Source: Mycogone perniciosa
Taxonomy: Eukaryota; Ascomycota; Sordariomycetes; Hypocreales; Hypocreaceae
Length of the DNA stretch: 64,000 nt
Assembly (NCBI GenBank): GCA_025331125.1
Contig: JAOALB010000099.1
Coordinates: forward strand, 1 to 64,000
Reading direction: 5' to 3'
A program made the position numbers and the translations under genes. Position 1 is the first letter of the stretch. Every line of letters starts with the position of its first letter. Below, piece after piece: positions 32,293-43,009 of the stretch. The notes beneath the pieces were generated by a model, which was not told where the DNA came from, made no database searches, and saw nothing but the letters and a program-made list of their open reading frames with translations.

Positions 32293-33367
32293 CTGCACAG
32301 GCTATTAGCAAATATGGTTTGCTGGATGATGGAATGGGGAAATTGAGAAGAGGGCGCCCACCCGCCCCGACCCCGTTCTCCTTACCTTGCTCCCAGTTTT
32401 GCCGAACCTATACACACATTAGTAAACCATATAAAAAAAGGGAATAAGGACTTAAGAAGAGGGCACCCTCCCGCCCACGCCCTCTTCTTCTTACCGTAGC
32501 ACCATTTATACCGGACCTAAATACACGTTAGTAAACGACGATAAATGAGGGGATGGGGGTTGAGAAGAGGGCACCCTCCCGCCCCAGCCCTCTTCTCCCT
32601 ACCGTAATATCTCTGACTCCGAACCTACACAGAAGTTAGTAAAGTATATGAAACGAGTGATTGGGAGTTTGAGAAGAGAGCGCCCACCCACCCCAGCCCT
32701 CTTCTCCTTACCGTGGTACCTCTGATTCCGAACCTACATACACGTTAGTAAACTACACAAAAGAATGGACAGGGGGTTTGAGAAGAAGGCACCCTCCCAC
32801 CCTCGCCTTCTTCTCCTTACCGTTGTGCCACTCTTACCGAACCTACACACACGTTAGTAAAACACACGCAATGGAATTGGGGATGTGAGAAGAGGGCACC
32901 CGCCCGCCCCAGCCCCGTTCTCCTTACCGTGCCGCCACTCTTGCGAACCTGTACATGATGTTAGTAAACTATAACAATGCTAAGGAATAGGAAGTTGAGA
33001 AGAAGTCGCCCGCCCACCCAACCTTCCTCTCCCTACCTTGTTCCCAGTCTTCCGGAACCTGAAGACACGTTAGTATATCACATTAAATGGGGAATAAGAA
33101 GTTGAGAAGAGAGTGCCCGCCCACCCATTCCCTCTTCTCCCCTACCTTCCCCCTTTGCTTCCGGAACCTACGGATACGTTAGTATATAGTATTCAATGGG
33201 GGAATAAGAATTTGAGAAGAGGGTGCCCACCCGCCCCAACCCTCTTCTCCCTACCGTAGTACCTGTTCTGCCGGAACCTAGAAACGGCGTTAGTAAACGT
33301 TTGCAATTGGAGGAACTCGAGAAGTTGAGAAGAGGGTACCCGCCCACCCGTTCCTCCTTCCCCTTAC
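32293..33367 (-). repeat. Tandem array of ~109-nt intron plus micro-exon units
   Basis: Ten introns in a row alternate with nine micro-exons. Micro-exons (plus coordinates) are 32386-32407, 32495-32516, 32603-32624, 32712-32733, 32821-32842, 32928-32948, 33037-33058, 33146-33167 and 33255-33277. Almost all are 22 nt, start GTTCGG or GTTCCGG and end ACG or AAG. Introns are 85-93 nt. In eight, on the minus strand, GTAAG or GTAGG runs directly into a hairpin with a stem like GAGAAGAGGGC/GCCCTCTTCTC and a G-rich loop, followed by a pyrimidine-rich stretch, TTACTAACGTGT and TAG; the outermost two keep the loop but have weaker stems. Units differ by 10-30 percent, so the amplification is not brand new. 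The strict intron/exon periodicity points to whole-unit duplication. Confidence 0.75.
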
Positions 33368-33499
33368 CTTTGCCCCATGAGTTGGTTGGTTTGAGTTGGT
33401 CCGAGTACCTAGCATTTCAAGTCACTCATCGGCATATCAACAGAGTCAGAATGAGAGGGGGGGTCACCAAAGATATTGTGGAGTCGCAAAGAGATGGAC

Positions 33500-33540
33500 G
33501 AAGGGGGCACCCGCCCACCATCCCGCACCCCTTCTCCCAG
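33500..33540 (-). repeat. Extra copy of the G-rich hairpin element (b)
   Basis: The minus strand reads GGAGAAGGGGTGCGGGATGG, then TGGGCGGGTGCCCCCTTC; GAAGGGG pairs with CCCCTTC. It is nearly identical to element (c) at 34273. In one frame it encodes GEGVRDGGRVPPS. Confidence 0.6.
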
Positions 33541-34217
33541 ACGATGGATCGATGGCTTGGCCAATCGCTCTGTAGGCTTGAATCAGCATGGTAAGCGTGG
33601 AGGAGTGCGTTATGGATTGGGAGCATGAAGATGGGGTGACTTCCTTCTGGATGGGCTGGCTTGGTGTTCTTCAGCCTTTTTTATGAATGGGCTGCAAAAG
33701 TTAGCAAGAGTGAGAGAGAGGTAGGGAAATGTTCATTACTTGTGACTTCCGGAGTCTGTGGGATGTGATCTTCTTGGGTGAGTCGATCGAGATGGCTTGC
33801 TTGTTTTTAGCTGGATCACAGTATGGTGTGGTGAGTAGGGGGGTGGAGTGGACTTCCCAATAGGTATTCTTCATCACAAGATGATAGAGAGGCGAGGAGG
33901 AACCTGTTTTGTATCACCGCTGCTGCGCATGTCAGTCAGTAAAGTTTCATTCAGGAGACGGGAGCAATGGGAGTCTGTCTTATTGATGGTTGTATTTCTA
34001 GCAATGCTAGTGTGTAGTAGTGTCTTGTTGCTGTCGTTGATATGCCGGCGGCTTGGACCCCTTGACACGACTTGTTAGCTGAGATCAGGCTACGAAGATA
34101 GGAACATCCTTACTCGAGCTCATGATGAAAGGCAATGGCTTCAGCTATTGCTCAGACGAGATTGTTACTGTTCCAGGAATGAAGACATGTCAGCTTTTTT
34201 CTACATTGAATTTGGAG

Positions 34218-34816
34218 TCAAAGCAATGTGGAACTTACAGACGATTCTGAGTCGAGCTCAGAAAAGACTGCTGAAGGGGGCACCCGCCCGCCATCCCGCA
34301 CCCCTTCGCCATTGTCGATGGTTGTCGAGTAAATGATAGTCGAATTGACTAGTTGGATGGAATCTTGGATTGAAGGTGATTTCTGCAGTAGTGAACAGGA
34401 CAGCAGGCGATGGGGTTCTGACTTACCACTACCTGAACATGCTCAGGAAGGATGGGTCTTGGGATGAAGGAGATGTTGATGACATCGAGTGATGTTCCGA
34501 TAGGGAATTGATGATGGTTTTCTGTAGTCAATAGGATCCGAGATGGGATGATTGTTACTCACTGCCATTGAAGGATGATGGAATGTCTTTGCCGATATGT
34601 GTTGGGGTGAGAAGACGACGGCCCAATGTTTTCAAAGTTGGAAGGATGGATGCCTGTGACTATGATTTCTCGCAGTAGCCAGGATTTCTGATGGAATGAG
34701 GATGACTTGCCTGAGAATTCCCAAAGTGGGATGAATCTTTATCGGTCGAGGTGGATAGGGTCAAGGTTGAAATTCTTTCTTCTCGAGGGGAGAGACGTGT
34801 TTGGCTTGGGAATTTC
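34218..34816 (-). CDS. Multi-exon gene of unknown family (3' part resolved)
   Basis: Four exons chain in one frame: 34816-34711, 34659-34563, 34521-34427 and 34382-34218. They encode KFPSQTRLSPREERIS, then ASILPTLKTLGRRLLTPTHI, then FPIGTSLDVINISFIPRPIL, then KSPSIQDSIQLVNSTIIYS, ending about 60 codons after the last acceptor. The intron 34660-34710 begins GCAAGT after CAG, a GC-AG intron. Exons further upstream (about 34858-35240) are visible by splice signals, but no combination gives a clean frame, so the N terminus is unknown or damaged. There is no recognised domain. Proximity to the micro-exon array suggests the two could be one long transcript; stops in all three frames just downstream (34140-34190) argue against a shared coding frame. 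Confidence 0.35.
34273..34310 (-). repeat. Extra copy of the G-rich hairpin element (c)
   Basis: The minus strand reads GGCGAAGGGGTGCGGGATGG, then CGGGCGGGTGCCCCCTTC. It sits inside the last exon of the predicted gene at 34218-34816, where it encodes NGEGVRDGGRVPPS. It appears to be an insertion of the element into coding sequence. Confidence 0.6.
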
Positions 34817-35816
34817 CTGCACAAATCAATGAAGAGGATGAAGGGATGATGACTTACCGATGGTTATGGTGATGCTGCAGTGATGAAGGGTGCTTGGTTG
34901 ATGGGGATGGGTGGTGGAGGTTGGAAGTTGGAATTTCCAAGTTGCATGTGGGGTGGAAGTTGGAGGAAGGGGTTTTTTCTTTTTGGTCAGACGAATGTGA
35001 GGGGGGGTTGATGACTCACTTCGAGGTCCAAGTGGTCAAGTGACCAATGTTTTGTCGAATGTTTATTGCAATTCGGAATCGAAGGAATTTCGCGTCGAGG
35101 GGAAGAGGAAGACCGGTTTTCTGCTGCAGTCAAGTTGATCTTGGATGAGGAGGATCAGGAGATTGTAACTTACTAAATCATTGAGGTTGACGCTTCGTGG
35201 TCGTGGGTTGGTAATGAAGTGGTTGAAGTTGGGTAGTTTTGTGTTTGGTCAAAAATTCCGACTGGCCTTAGCATATCAGGGGAAATCGGTTATAGTGCGA
35301 GTGTCAGGGGGGAGGGTTCCCCACCCATCAACTTGCTTTCAGGGACCAATGACAGTCAGGATTATCTGTACAGACCTGGGTAGACATAGGAAACATCTCG
35401 AGGACTTTGCAGTAGAATATAATTAAAGAATTCGATATAAAAACATGCTCAAAACAAATGCCTTGTCTTCTTTCCCGTCTGTTAAGTTGAAGCATAAAGT
35501 ATTAGGGCCTAGGGCTCGGTAGAGGAGATCAGGCAGAAGGCCATCCATTCCATAATGGCCCATAGGGTTCCTTGCCTTTCGGCCAACTGGTGGCAGCCAG
35601 CCAAGTGCCAGTCTGCCGCCATGTTTACCATTGCACTTTTTTCCCCGGCAACTTGTCGTCCAGGATTTGCCCCGTAGCAACTCCTTTCTTTACTTCGTTT
35701 TTGACTTCCAAGTACCACCAACTTCCATCTTTTCGTCTATCCTCAGCAAGCTTGACTCGTTCAAGAACATCTTCAGTCTCAGAAAGCTTCCTGCCCTCAC
35801 TTAGTTGTCGTTTCTA

Positions 35817-35877
35817 GTAAGTTTAGACTTTTCGTTTCGGTCGATAACTTTACAGTGCTGATAGTTCGCGTTTTCAG
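35817..35877 (+). other. Intron in the 5' leader of the MYND gene
   Basis: GTAAGT directly follows TCTA at 35817, a GTGCTGATAG branch-like stretch follows, and TTTTCAG ends at 35877, 30 nt before the ATG at 35908. Leader introns of this size are common in filamentous fungi. Confidence 0.5.
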
Positions 35878-35907
35878 CCCCTAGGAAACATCAATCAACT
35901 CCTCGTC

Positions 35908-36924
35908 ATGTCTGGAAACTCGGATGAATACATCTCCGGCCTCGTGGCTCTGATTCAAACCATTTCAATCACTGAGGCTGTCCCTGGTGTTGTCGATGAT
36001 ACTATCGATGGCCCTTCCGAAAATGACATTGATGCCCCTGTGGACCAGAATGAAGACACTGGCAACGAGATCGTGGAGACCGTCTCACCAGAGCTTCTTC
36101 CTCCAGCTCTCGTTGTCGTGGCTCATAATGTCGCCATGGAGGTTTCCAACAAAAAGAAAATCAAAGAGAACGATGCCATCACTGCAAACATGGCTCCGGA
36201 AGAATCTACCGAGACGAATGCTCCACATACTGCATGTGCCCGTTGCGCCCGTCAGCCGTCTCCTGGCCCACAAGATACCCCAATTACCCTCAAGACTTGC
36301 AGCAAGTGCCTGTCTGTTGAATACTGCTCCGAGAAATGCCAGACTGAAGACTGGGACTCTCACAAGACCATCTACTGCGTCGATCCTGGTGTCATTCCCA
36401 TCAAGATGCTTAGCAAGCCCCTCAAGGGACGGATTCTCAGAACGCACATCGTCAACCCATTCGGCCGCCTGGCCAAAGGCATCTGGCTACACGATCGCCA
36501 CAAGCTCGATGTGTATGCCCTCCTCATAGACTCTTTCCGGGTGCGTGAGAGCGATAACTATTTCTACGGAAGGATGCTCAACTACCAGAGCATCTACAAC
36601 GGCAAGGACAACTCGAGTCCGCCATTCCACTGATTCCTGGACGTCGCTGAGACGGAGGGACTTTTACCTCACTGGTGGTCCGTCGAGAAGCGTGTCGAGT
36701 GCCTGGAACTTGGCCTTGACCGCAGTTTCTACAACTTCCACGACCTCTACGCCATGACTCGGGACGTGGAGATTCTGGTCGCGTACGGTGACACCATGAT
36801 CCTCATGCAGATGCGCATGTTTGCTGAGGCGGTTTACGGGGACGGTCCAGCGGGGACGGATGGGCGTTTGTTGAAGCAGATGATGGCAATGATGGAGGTT
36901 AAGGCCCGCGATGCTTGTAAATAA
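35908..36924 (+). pseudogene. MYND zinc-finger protein with an in-frame TGA
   Basis: The frame gives 338 codons before the final TAA, with one TGA at 36631-36633. A disordered acidic N terminus is followed at about residues 110-152 by a MYND finger: CARCARQPSPG, LKTCSKCLSVEYCSEKCQ, DWDSHKTIYC. After it comes the family's C-terminal part, PFGRLAKGIWLHDRHKLDVY. The TGA falls between SSPPFH and FLDVAETEGLLPHWWSVEKR, which reads on for 97 codons (VAYGDTMILMQMRMFAEAVYG). Related fungal proteins have a basic residue at this place as I recall, so CGA to TGA is the likely change. The product of 241 residues keeps the finger but loses the C-terminal domain. No splice sites remove the TGA. Confidence 0.72.
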
Positions 36925-38770
36925 TGTTGGGGTGGTTTGGGTTGGTTTGCCGCTGAGCTGAGCATCCCCGGCATTGGACGTATGACGCCTACGATTGCTA
37001 AGAGCCGGGTCATGATGAAGATGTTTCTTAATATTACCAACCCAGACCATGTCGAAGGATATCCGTTTGTCATACATCTATTTAAGTGATTCCTTGTAGA
37101 TATTCCCAGTTGTTCGGCCAAGCAAGCAAGGCAATTTGATCTGCCACACTATCTAAAAGTTTGACCAGTTTGCCAGCTGGCTATTTCTGTTCTACAAAGC
37201 GGCCATGCGAGACTACGTAAGCTAATGTTGATTCAGCATCTCTTTCTATGGTAGCAAATTCCATGTCTTCCTTCCATAGGACAGAATCATCTTAATTTTT
37301 TTAATATTTATTTCATTTCCCTGGTGAATATTTCCTTGGTCATGCTACTTTCAACGATTTCTGTACGTGGCCCTCTATTTCCAAGATGCAAAGTACTGGA
37401 TGCAGACGAACCGAATGTCTTGCTATCTCTACGGAGTTCCCTAACCCTACACTAACCCTAACCCCTTTTGCCATTAACTTTCTCTTCGGTGTTTACACAA
37501 TTCCATTTCGCGGATAGACACATTGGAATTACGCACTTGGAAGAGACCTTCGTTTGCCATCGTCAAAATCCCATGAAACCATTTTCCAGGACACAAAATT
37601 ATCATTTACGTCGACCCTAGTTCTCTGCTCTAGTTGCTGGATTCTAGAAAGCATCGGGACATCCAGGACAGAGAAGCATCTAAACTGAAATTCTAGGTGT
37701 CTGCATTTACTATCCTCATACTTTGGCTAATTTTATATTCAATAGGTTTTCCATATCGACGATGACACCGACCTAAACAAAGGATGCTTTTTATCATTGC
37801 AAACAAAAATATGAGCTGAAGTATTGCTCTAGGTTTATCCAGACCTTTTCCCACCGTCACAATCCAATTATTTCCATCGACCAGTCGAGCGATTTTATAA
37901 TTGACGAAAACACTCTACCGAATAGGCGAAAAGGAACCTTGGGAAGGACAGCCGAAACCATCCTCAATTCTCACGAAGTCGAGGAGGACAAGTACAGGGG
38001 ACGTTGCGAAGTTAGCGGCCGTTGTGGCAACACGAGCATATACGAAATACGACCACGGCGATGCGAACAATATACATACATCTAGACCTAGAGATGGGAG
38101 AAAACCTAGGCAAAGTTGATTTATATCTCAAGGGACTTGGTCTGCATCATTTTGCGTGTTACGCGGGAAAGTCTGTCCGATTTACGGAGAGCTGATGGTA
38201 GTACTACCAAGAGCTTTCTGGTGGAGGCATGTGGATTTCTCCAGCTCAAACCCCAGCTGGCGCCTTGATATCTTGCCTTGGCACGAAAACAAGAAAGTAT
38301 AAACGGGAGGGGGAGATCGTAATTATGGTGCGTTTTGCCACTCAAAGCTCCATGGATGTCGTCTGGCTGTCGACTTGCTAAATGAATTACTGACAGGAAA
38401 TCTTCTCCAGATCCTTATCTTAAGCCACCATGAACTACGAATCGAACCACGATCCATAAGTACCTACATTTTCAACTCATTCAAACTGCCTTCCCCTTCG
38501 GGCAATAATTGGCTCCGCGGCGTCATCAGCTTCGCCTCCAAGCCTCCGCTTCTCTGTCCGTCGGCTTACTACGGGTTTTTTTTGGATACTCCATGATTAC
38601 TATATGTACGGAGTACCCTGGTCTTCGTTATTTCATGGCAATCACGTTATCGGAGGTGGGACCTGAGACATTCACCTGCTCAATTAACCTTCACCTTACT
38701 CCGTACACCGTCTCCCCTCTGCGAAAAACCAGAATCAGTCATAGAATATATGCCCTTTGCGGCCTGAGAA
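36925..38770. other. Gene-poor spacer
   Basis: No gene recognised. It contains a telomere-like patch near 37440 and TACGGAGTAC/TACTCCGTAC words at 38607-38616 and about 38697-38706. Confidence 0.4.
37438..37466. repeat. Short interstitial telomere-like repeat
   Basis: CCCTAACCCTA, then CA, then CTAACCCTAACCCC: about four CCCTAA units, the complement of the TTAGGG telomere repeat of most filamentous fungi. It is too short to be a telomere and may mark a healed break or a chance match. Confidence 0.55.
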
Positions 38771-40580
38771 ATGTCGATGGCTAAATTGTCTGTGCTATTG
38801 GCGGGAGTCGCTGGCGTCTCTGCCTATGTTTCGGCCCCAGTTGGGAGCTTTGGCCAGCATCCACTGACCTCGGGATCCATCGCGTCCCCGTTCAAATGCG
38901 ATCTGCCTCCAATCTTGGACCCAGCTGGCGATGGATTGCCCTCGGCTGATAAGCTCTTCTCGTCAAAAAAGGCTCTGGAGAAGCAGATTGAGCGCCATCA
39001 GGCCATTATCAGGGTACCGTCTGTCTGCTATGACGATCTGGGATCGTTCGACGAGGATGAGCGCTGGAAGCCCTTCTATGAGCTTCACGATGTCTTGGAG
39101 AAGACGTACCCGATAACGTGAGTAGTCGGCAGTGAAGATCAATGTTGGCAATTGTATCTAATAAGAAGCAGTCACAAGCGCGCCAAACTCGAAAAGATCA
39201 ACACTTTTGGTCTGCTCTTCACCATGGAGGGCTCCGATAAGTCTCTGAAGCCGATCTTGCTCATGGCTCACCAAGACGTCGTCCCCGTTGCCGACGAATC
39301 CACCTGGACTCACCCGCCATTCGATGCTGTCTATGACGGCGAGTGGCTATGGGGTCGCGGCGCCTCGGATGACAAGAGCAGCCTGACAGCGCTCATGTCT
39401 GCCATCGAAACGCTGTTGTCGAACGATGATTGGATCCCGAAGCGCACCATCCTTCTCTCGTTTGGATTCGATGAGGAATGCTCAGGATATCGCGGCGCCA
39501 GGAAAATTGCTGGCCACCTGAAGGAGAGGTATGGCGAGGACAGTATCGCCATCATCCTTGATGAAGGTGGCCTCGGCCTGCACCTGATCGGCAACGCCCT
39601 TTATGCCCTCCCCGCCGTCACGGAAAAGGGCGTCATCGACATTTGGTTCGAGCTGGACGTAGTCGGCGGCCACAGCTCCGTCCCTTTCCCGCACACTGGC
39701 ATTGGTATCGTTTCGGAGATTGTCACTACCCTCGAAGCTCATCCGTACCAGGCTCAACTTCTTGAGGGTAGCCCAGTCCACAATCACCTCCTGTGCCAGG
39801 CCCGTTACTCTCCGGACGCGTACCCAGATTTAACTCGCCTACTGAAGAACAACGATCTCAAGGGTGTTGCACATTTCCTTGTAAGGGAGAGCAGGCCAAC
39901 GCAGTTCATGATTCAGACCTCACAGTCTGTCGACTACATTTCGGGCGGACAGAAGATCAACGCCATGCCTGAGAAGATCACCCTCGGAGTCAACTACCGT
40001 GTCGCACATCAGAACTCTATTCCCGAAGTTCAGCACAACGTTGTCAAGTACATCAAAGATATTGTTTCCAAGTATAGTCTCAAGATCAAGGCCTACGAGG
40101 GTGATAAAGATTATGAGGAGTATGTCGCTGGCCTCATGTCTGGAGATCGGATCATGTCCACATACGACGACGTTGTCGACTACAATGGCACTCTTATCCT
40201 GCGGACTAGTGATGGATCTCGCGCGTCTCCTATTTCCCCAACCAGCGGCCCTGTCTGGGACACCTTCTCGGGTACTCTTCAGCACACCTTCGCTTTTGAG
40301 GATGGCATTGTGGTCCCTGCTGGTGAGATCATGACTGGCAATACAGATACTCGCCATTACCTTGGTACGTCCCCCGTTTGTTTGTGTAAAGCTAGGAAGT
40401 TTTCTTTGCTAACTTGACGGATTAGACCTCTCGAGACATATCTACAGATTCACGCCAAACCGCGCTGGCATGTCTGAGAATATCCACACTATTGACGAGC
40501 GCATCCAAATGGAGGAACACATGGGAATGGTCAAGTTCTACTACGACTTCATTCGCAACTTTGATGCTGCAGACGTTTAA
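38771..40580 (+). CDS. M20 family carboxypeptidase (Cps1-like vacuolar carboxypeptidase S)
   Basis: Exons 38771-39117, 39172-40364 and 40426-40580 encode 564 residues. A hydrophobic N-terminal segment (KLSVLLAGVAGVSAYVSA) indicates entry into the secretory route. Dinuclear-zinc ligands of M20 peptidases are visible: His in LLMAHQDVVPV, Asp in LWGRGASDDKSS, the catalytic Glu pair in FDEECSGYRG, Asp in IILDEGGL and the last His in TGNTDTRHYLDLS. Dimerisation-domain residues VVGGHSSVPFPHTGIGI are present. Yeast Cps1 cleaves peptides with C-terminal glycine or hydrophobic residues in the vacuole. Both introns have good sites (GTGAGT/AGCAG and GTACGT/ATTAG). An alternative start two codons downstream (MAKLS) is possible. 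Confidence 0.95.
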
Positions 40581-43009
40581 AGCAATCATGGTGTCATGGC
40601 GAGGAGAGGTGTGAGGCCAATCGCTTGGATGAGATGTATATGTGATGAAATTATGAGTCAATGTTCTAGTGATGGCTATCAATGCTTGGATATGTTGGCC
40701 AGACCAGACTGTAGTGGTCAGAACAGCGTCTCAATCCGAATCGACCTGTTATTGCCGGATCTTCAACGTCACAAATGAGATATTTAGCCCTCCTGACTCT
40801 CGATTACAGACAAACAGGGTATGCGGAACATTGCAGTTGGCAGATCCTGATTTATATAAAAAGCAAATTCAGTCTATGCGGAGAGCTCCGTATTTTATGT
40901 CTGGCCGAACTAGGTATGCACATAAAAACTGAATACGGATCGACAGGGCATATAAAACATTATATCCTACGGTCGATCAGTATGACAAAAGACTTGATGC
41001 TGAGACATTCACATTTTGCGTGTCTATCATGGAAGCCATACCATACGGAGTACAATTCGGTAGAAGGATTTTGCAACTCAGGAAAAAGGAAAGCATTTCA
41101 ACTACCGGACTTTCCAGAGACCTGGGGTCCTCTACCGCGTTGGCAGCCATTCTTAACTCGCCTCATCCCACGTATATATTCCTCAAGCCATCGTGTACGG
41201 AGTCCAAGTTGTTTCTATGTTGTTCGATGGTACCTTGAGGCATTCTAAAAAAAATTTCATGACCTATCGCTGTTGAAGCTAGAACCGAATGACACCTGAA
41301 CCCCCTCGAGCTGCCTCAATAAAATTGTAGTGGTCTAGTAAAAAGATGTGCAATGATTTCGGCAAAAACGGACCTTGGTAAATTGGGGCATCCCCAACCA
41401 TTATATACCCACATACTCCGTACTTGTACTTTAGAAGATGGCTGTGCTTTGCAAAAAACCGGATCTTAATGATATTAATAGCAATGACAAGTGGCATTGA
41501 TGCATTGATCTACCTACCTGTTGGTCCACTCGCGGACCTCGGGCCCGGTCCGTATACTAAGTGTACCCTACATAGAAGCGCGAATGGGTCCGTGATGAGG
41601 CGCCGGCAACAGCCGACAAGCAATGGCCATCAAGGGCCACAATCATGATCCATTAATGATTATAGGGGCTTCAACTACGAGTAAATACTATCGGCCTTAT
41701 GGAGGAGTATGTACAAGTGATAGCAAGTCCCTTGGTTGGTTCCCGAGGTACGAGTCGGTGAGCTCCTGAAGAGATAAGAATTCCAGCTCGTCATATTTTT
41801 CTATCATGGCGAATACAAGAAGGTACAGTAGATATGATAAGCAACGAAATGAAGGCCGCTAGAAAAAAAGAATTATTCACTAGATACGCAGATTTTGCAC
41901 GTTGTGGCGGCATTGGCTCCGGAGTCCGGACTGTTATGAACAAGTCCAAAATCTTATGAGTGGGGGAGCCATAGCAATTGCAAATACGAATTCAACTCGC
42001 CAACTATTATTACTACTCTGTACGGATTTTTACTAGTATTATTAGGTAGTATTTTTTCATTTATGAATACGGACAGAATAAGAAACGTTTTCCAAGACGC
42101 GTGTGTGCTCTGTTCTGCATTAGCGGTGGTGCGGCTATGCACTGCTACTACATAACATCGGAACGGTCGAAATAGGCAATCCGAGGGTATTCGTACCCAT
42201 GGCAGCGGTTGGTCCGATCCAGTGGATCTTCAAAACCTCTTCTCACACATCCATATCTCGTTAGCTGAGCCGAATCTTGTTCTAATTTTACAACCAAACC
42301 AGCCGCCGAATCGAAGACTACTACTAGTAATAGTAGCTGGATGACTATGGCCGCACCGCTGCGGAGTTCAGATAAGGAAGAAAAAAAAAACTCAAACAGA
42401 GCCCACTGTGGCAGATGATGCAATCAACCAACTCCTCGTTATTGCCTGGGGTGAGTGAGGGCCAATGTCTGACGCGTAAGGGGACGAGGGAAAAGCTTAC
42501 GAGTCTTTTACACAGATGAAAAGATGATCAAGAAGAAAAGGAAGAAAGAATGGCGATGAACGAGATGAGTAGTGCAGCACCATCCACCAGTCCTTTCGCC
42601 ACCGCACTCTGGTATGCAGATAGTTTTGGATCCCCTTTCGCCGACCCACCACCTGTTATCTCGCCATCGTGGGCCTAGGATCTAAAAACCTGTACGAAGT
42701 ACTACTAGTACTGCTAGTACTACTACGAAATACCAAGCTTTTTCAACATATGGATTTGCTACCCAACCGCCACCAAGGGACCGCAAGGGTCAAGAAGCCT
42801 AAGGGGCGGGAACCGGAGATCGGACTTGCTGACCCTCTCTCAGCATTTCTCAAGCTCGTTTACATATTTATGGGCCGTCCCTGGCTCCATGCCTCCCAAC
42901 CGGAGTTATGTGGCATCATCTCCCCTCCATAAGTTCCAACTCCTTGAGATCAACTCTGAGTGAGACCTGTCTTAGTAGGAAACCGGACTGGCACCCGGCC
43001 ATCATAGCC
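40581..43009. other. Long intergenic stretch
   Basis: No domain-bearing frame. TACGGAGTAC at 41044-41053 and TACTCCGTAC at 41414-41423. At 42690-42735 a palindrome-like run of TACTAGTA/GTACTACTA units occurs. The right end is the promoter of the Prm10-like gene. Confidence 0.4.

Larger units (their letters stand above)
31852..33640 (-). other. Predicted multi-exon transcript with micro-exons
   Basis: Reading leftward, splice signals define exons at about 33615-33460, 33408-33368, nine micro-exons between 33277 and 32386, then 32292-32209, about 32149-32068, 32018-31961 and one starting at 31908. Donors are GTAAGG, GTAGGG, GTGAGT or GTATGT; branch sites are TTACTAAC-like; acceptors are TAG or CAG. 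One frame stays open through all of them and stops at 31872. A second frame opens at an ATG inside a micro-exon (about 32507), reads FGKTGSKILGEGERDGGRV, then KLRSGGKVTIDGEDKRSL, and stops at 31852. So splicing is well supported but protein coding is not settled, and a spliced non-coding RNA is equally possible. No known family. Confidence 0.4.

Noticed and set aside
32000..33400. Reading the hairpin array as a plain CRISPR-like or satellite repeat
   Set aside because: Spacers are not unique sequences of constant length; the intervals carry donor, branch and acceptor signals in fixed order, which a satellite or CRISPR would not.
35020..35240. Upstream exons for the gene at 34218-34816
   Set aside because: Splice signals are good, but every combination tried gave a stop or a phase mismatch, so I did not extend the model.
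38440..38470. Possible tRNA B box on the minus strand (GGTTCGATTCG)
   Set aside because: The flanking bases do not form a T stem or an acceptor stem.
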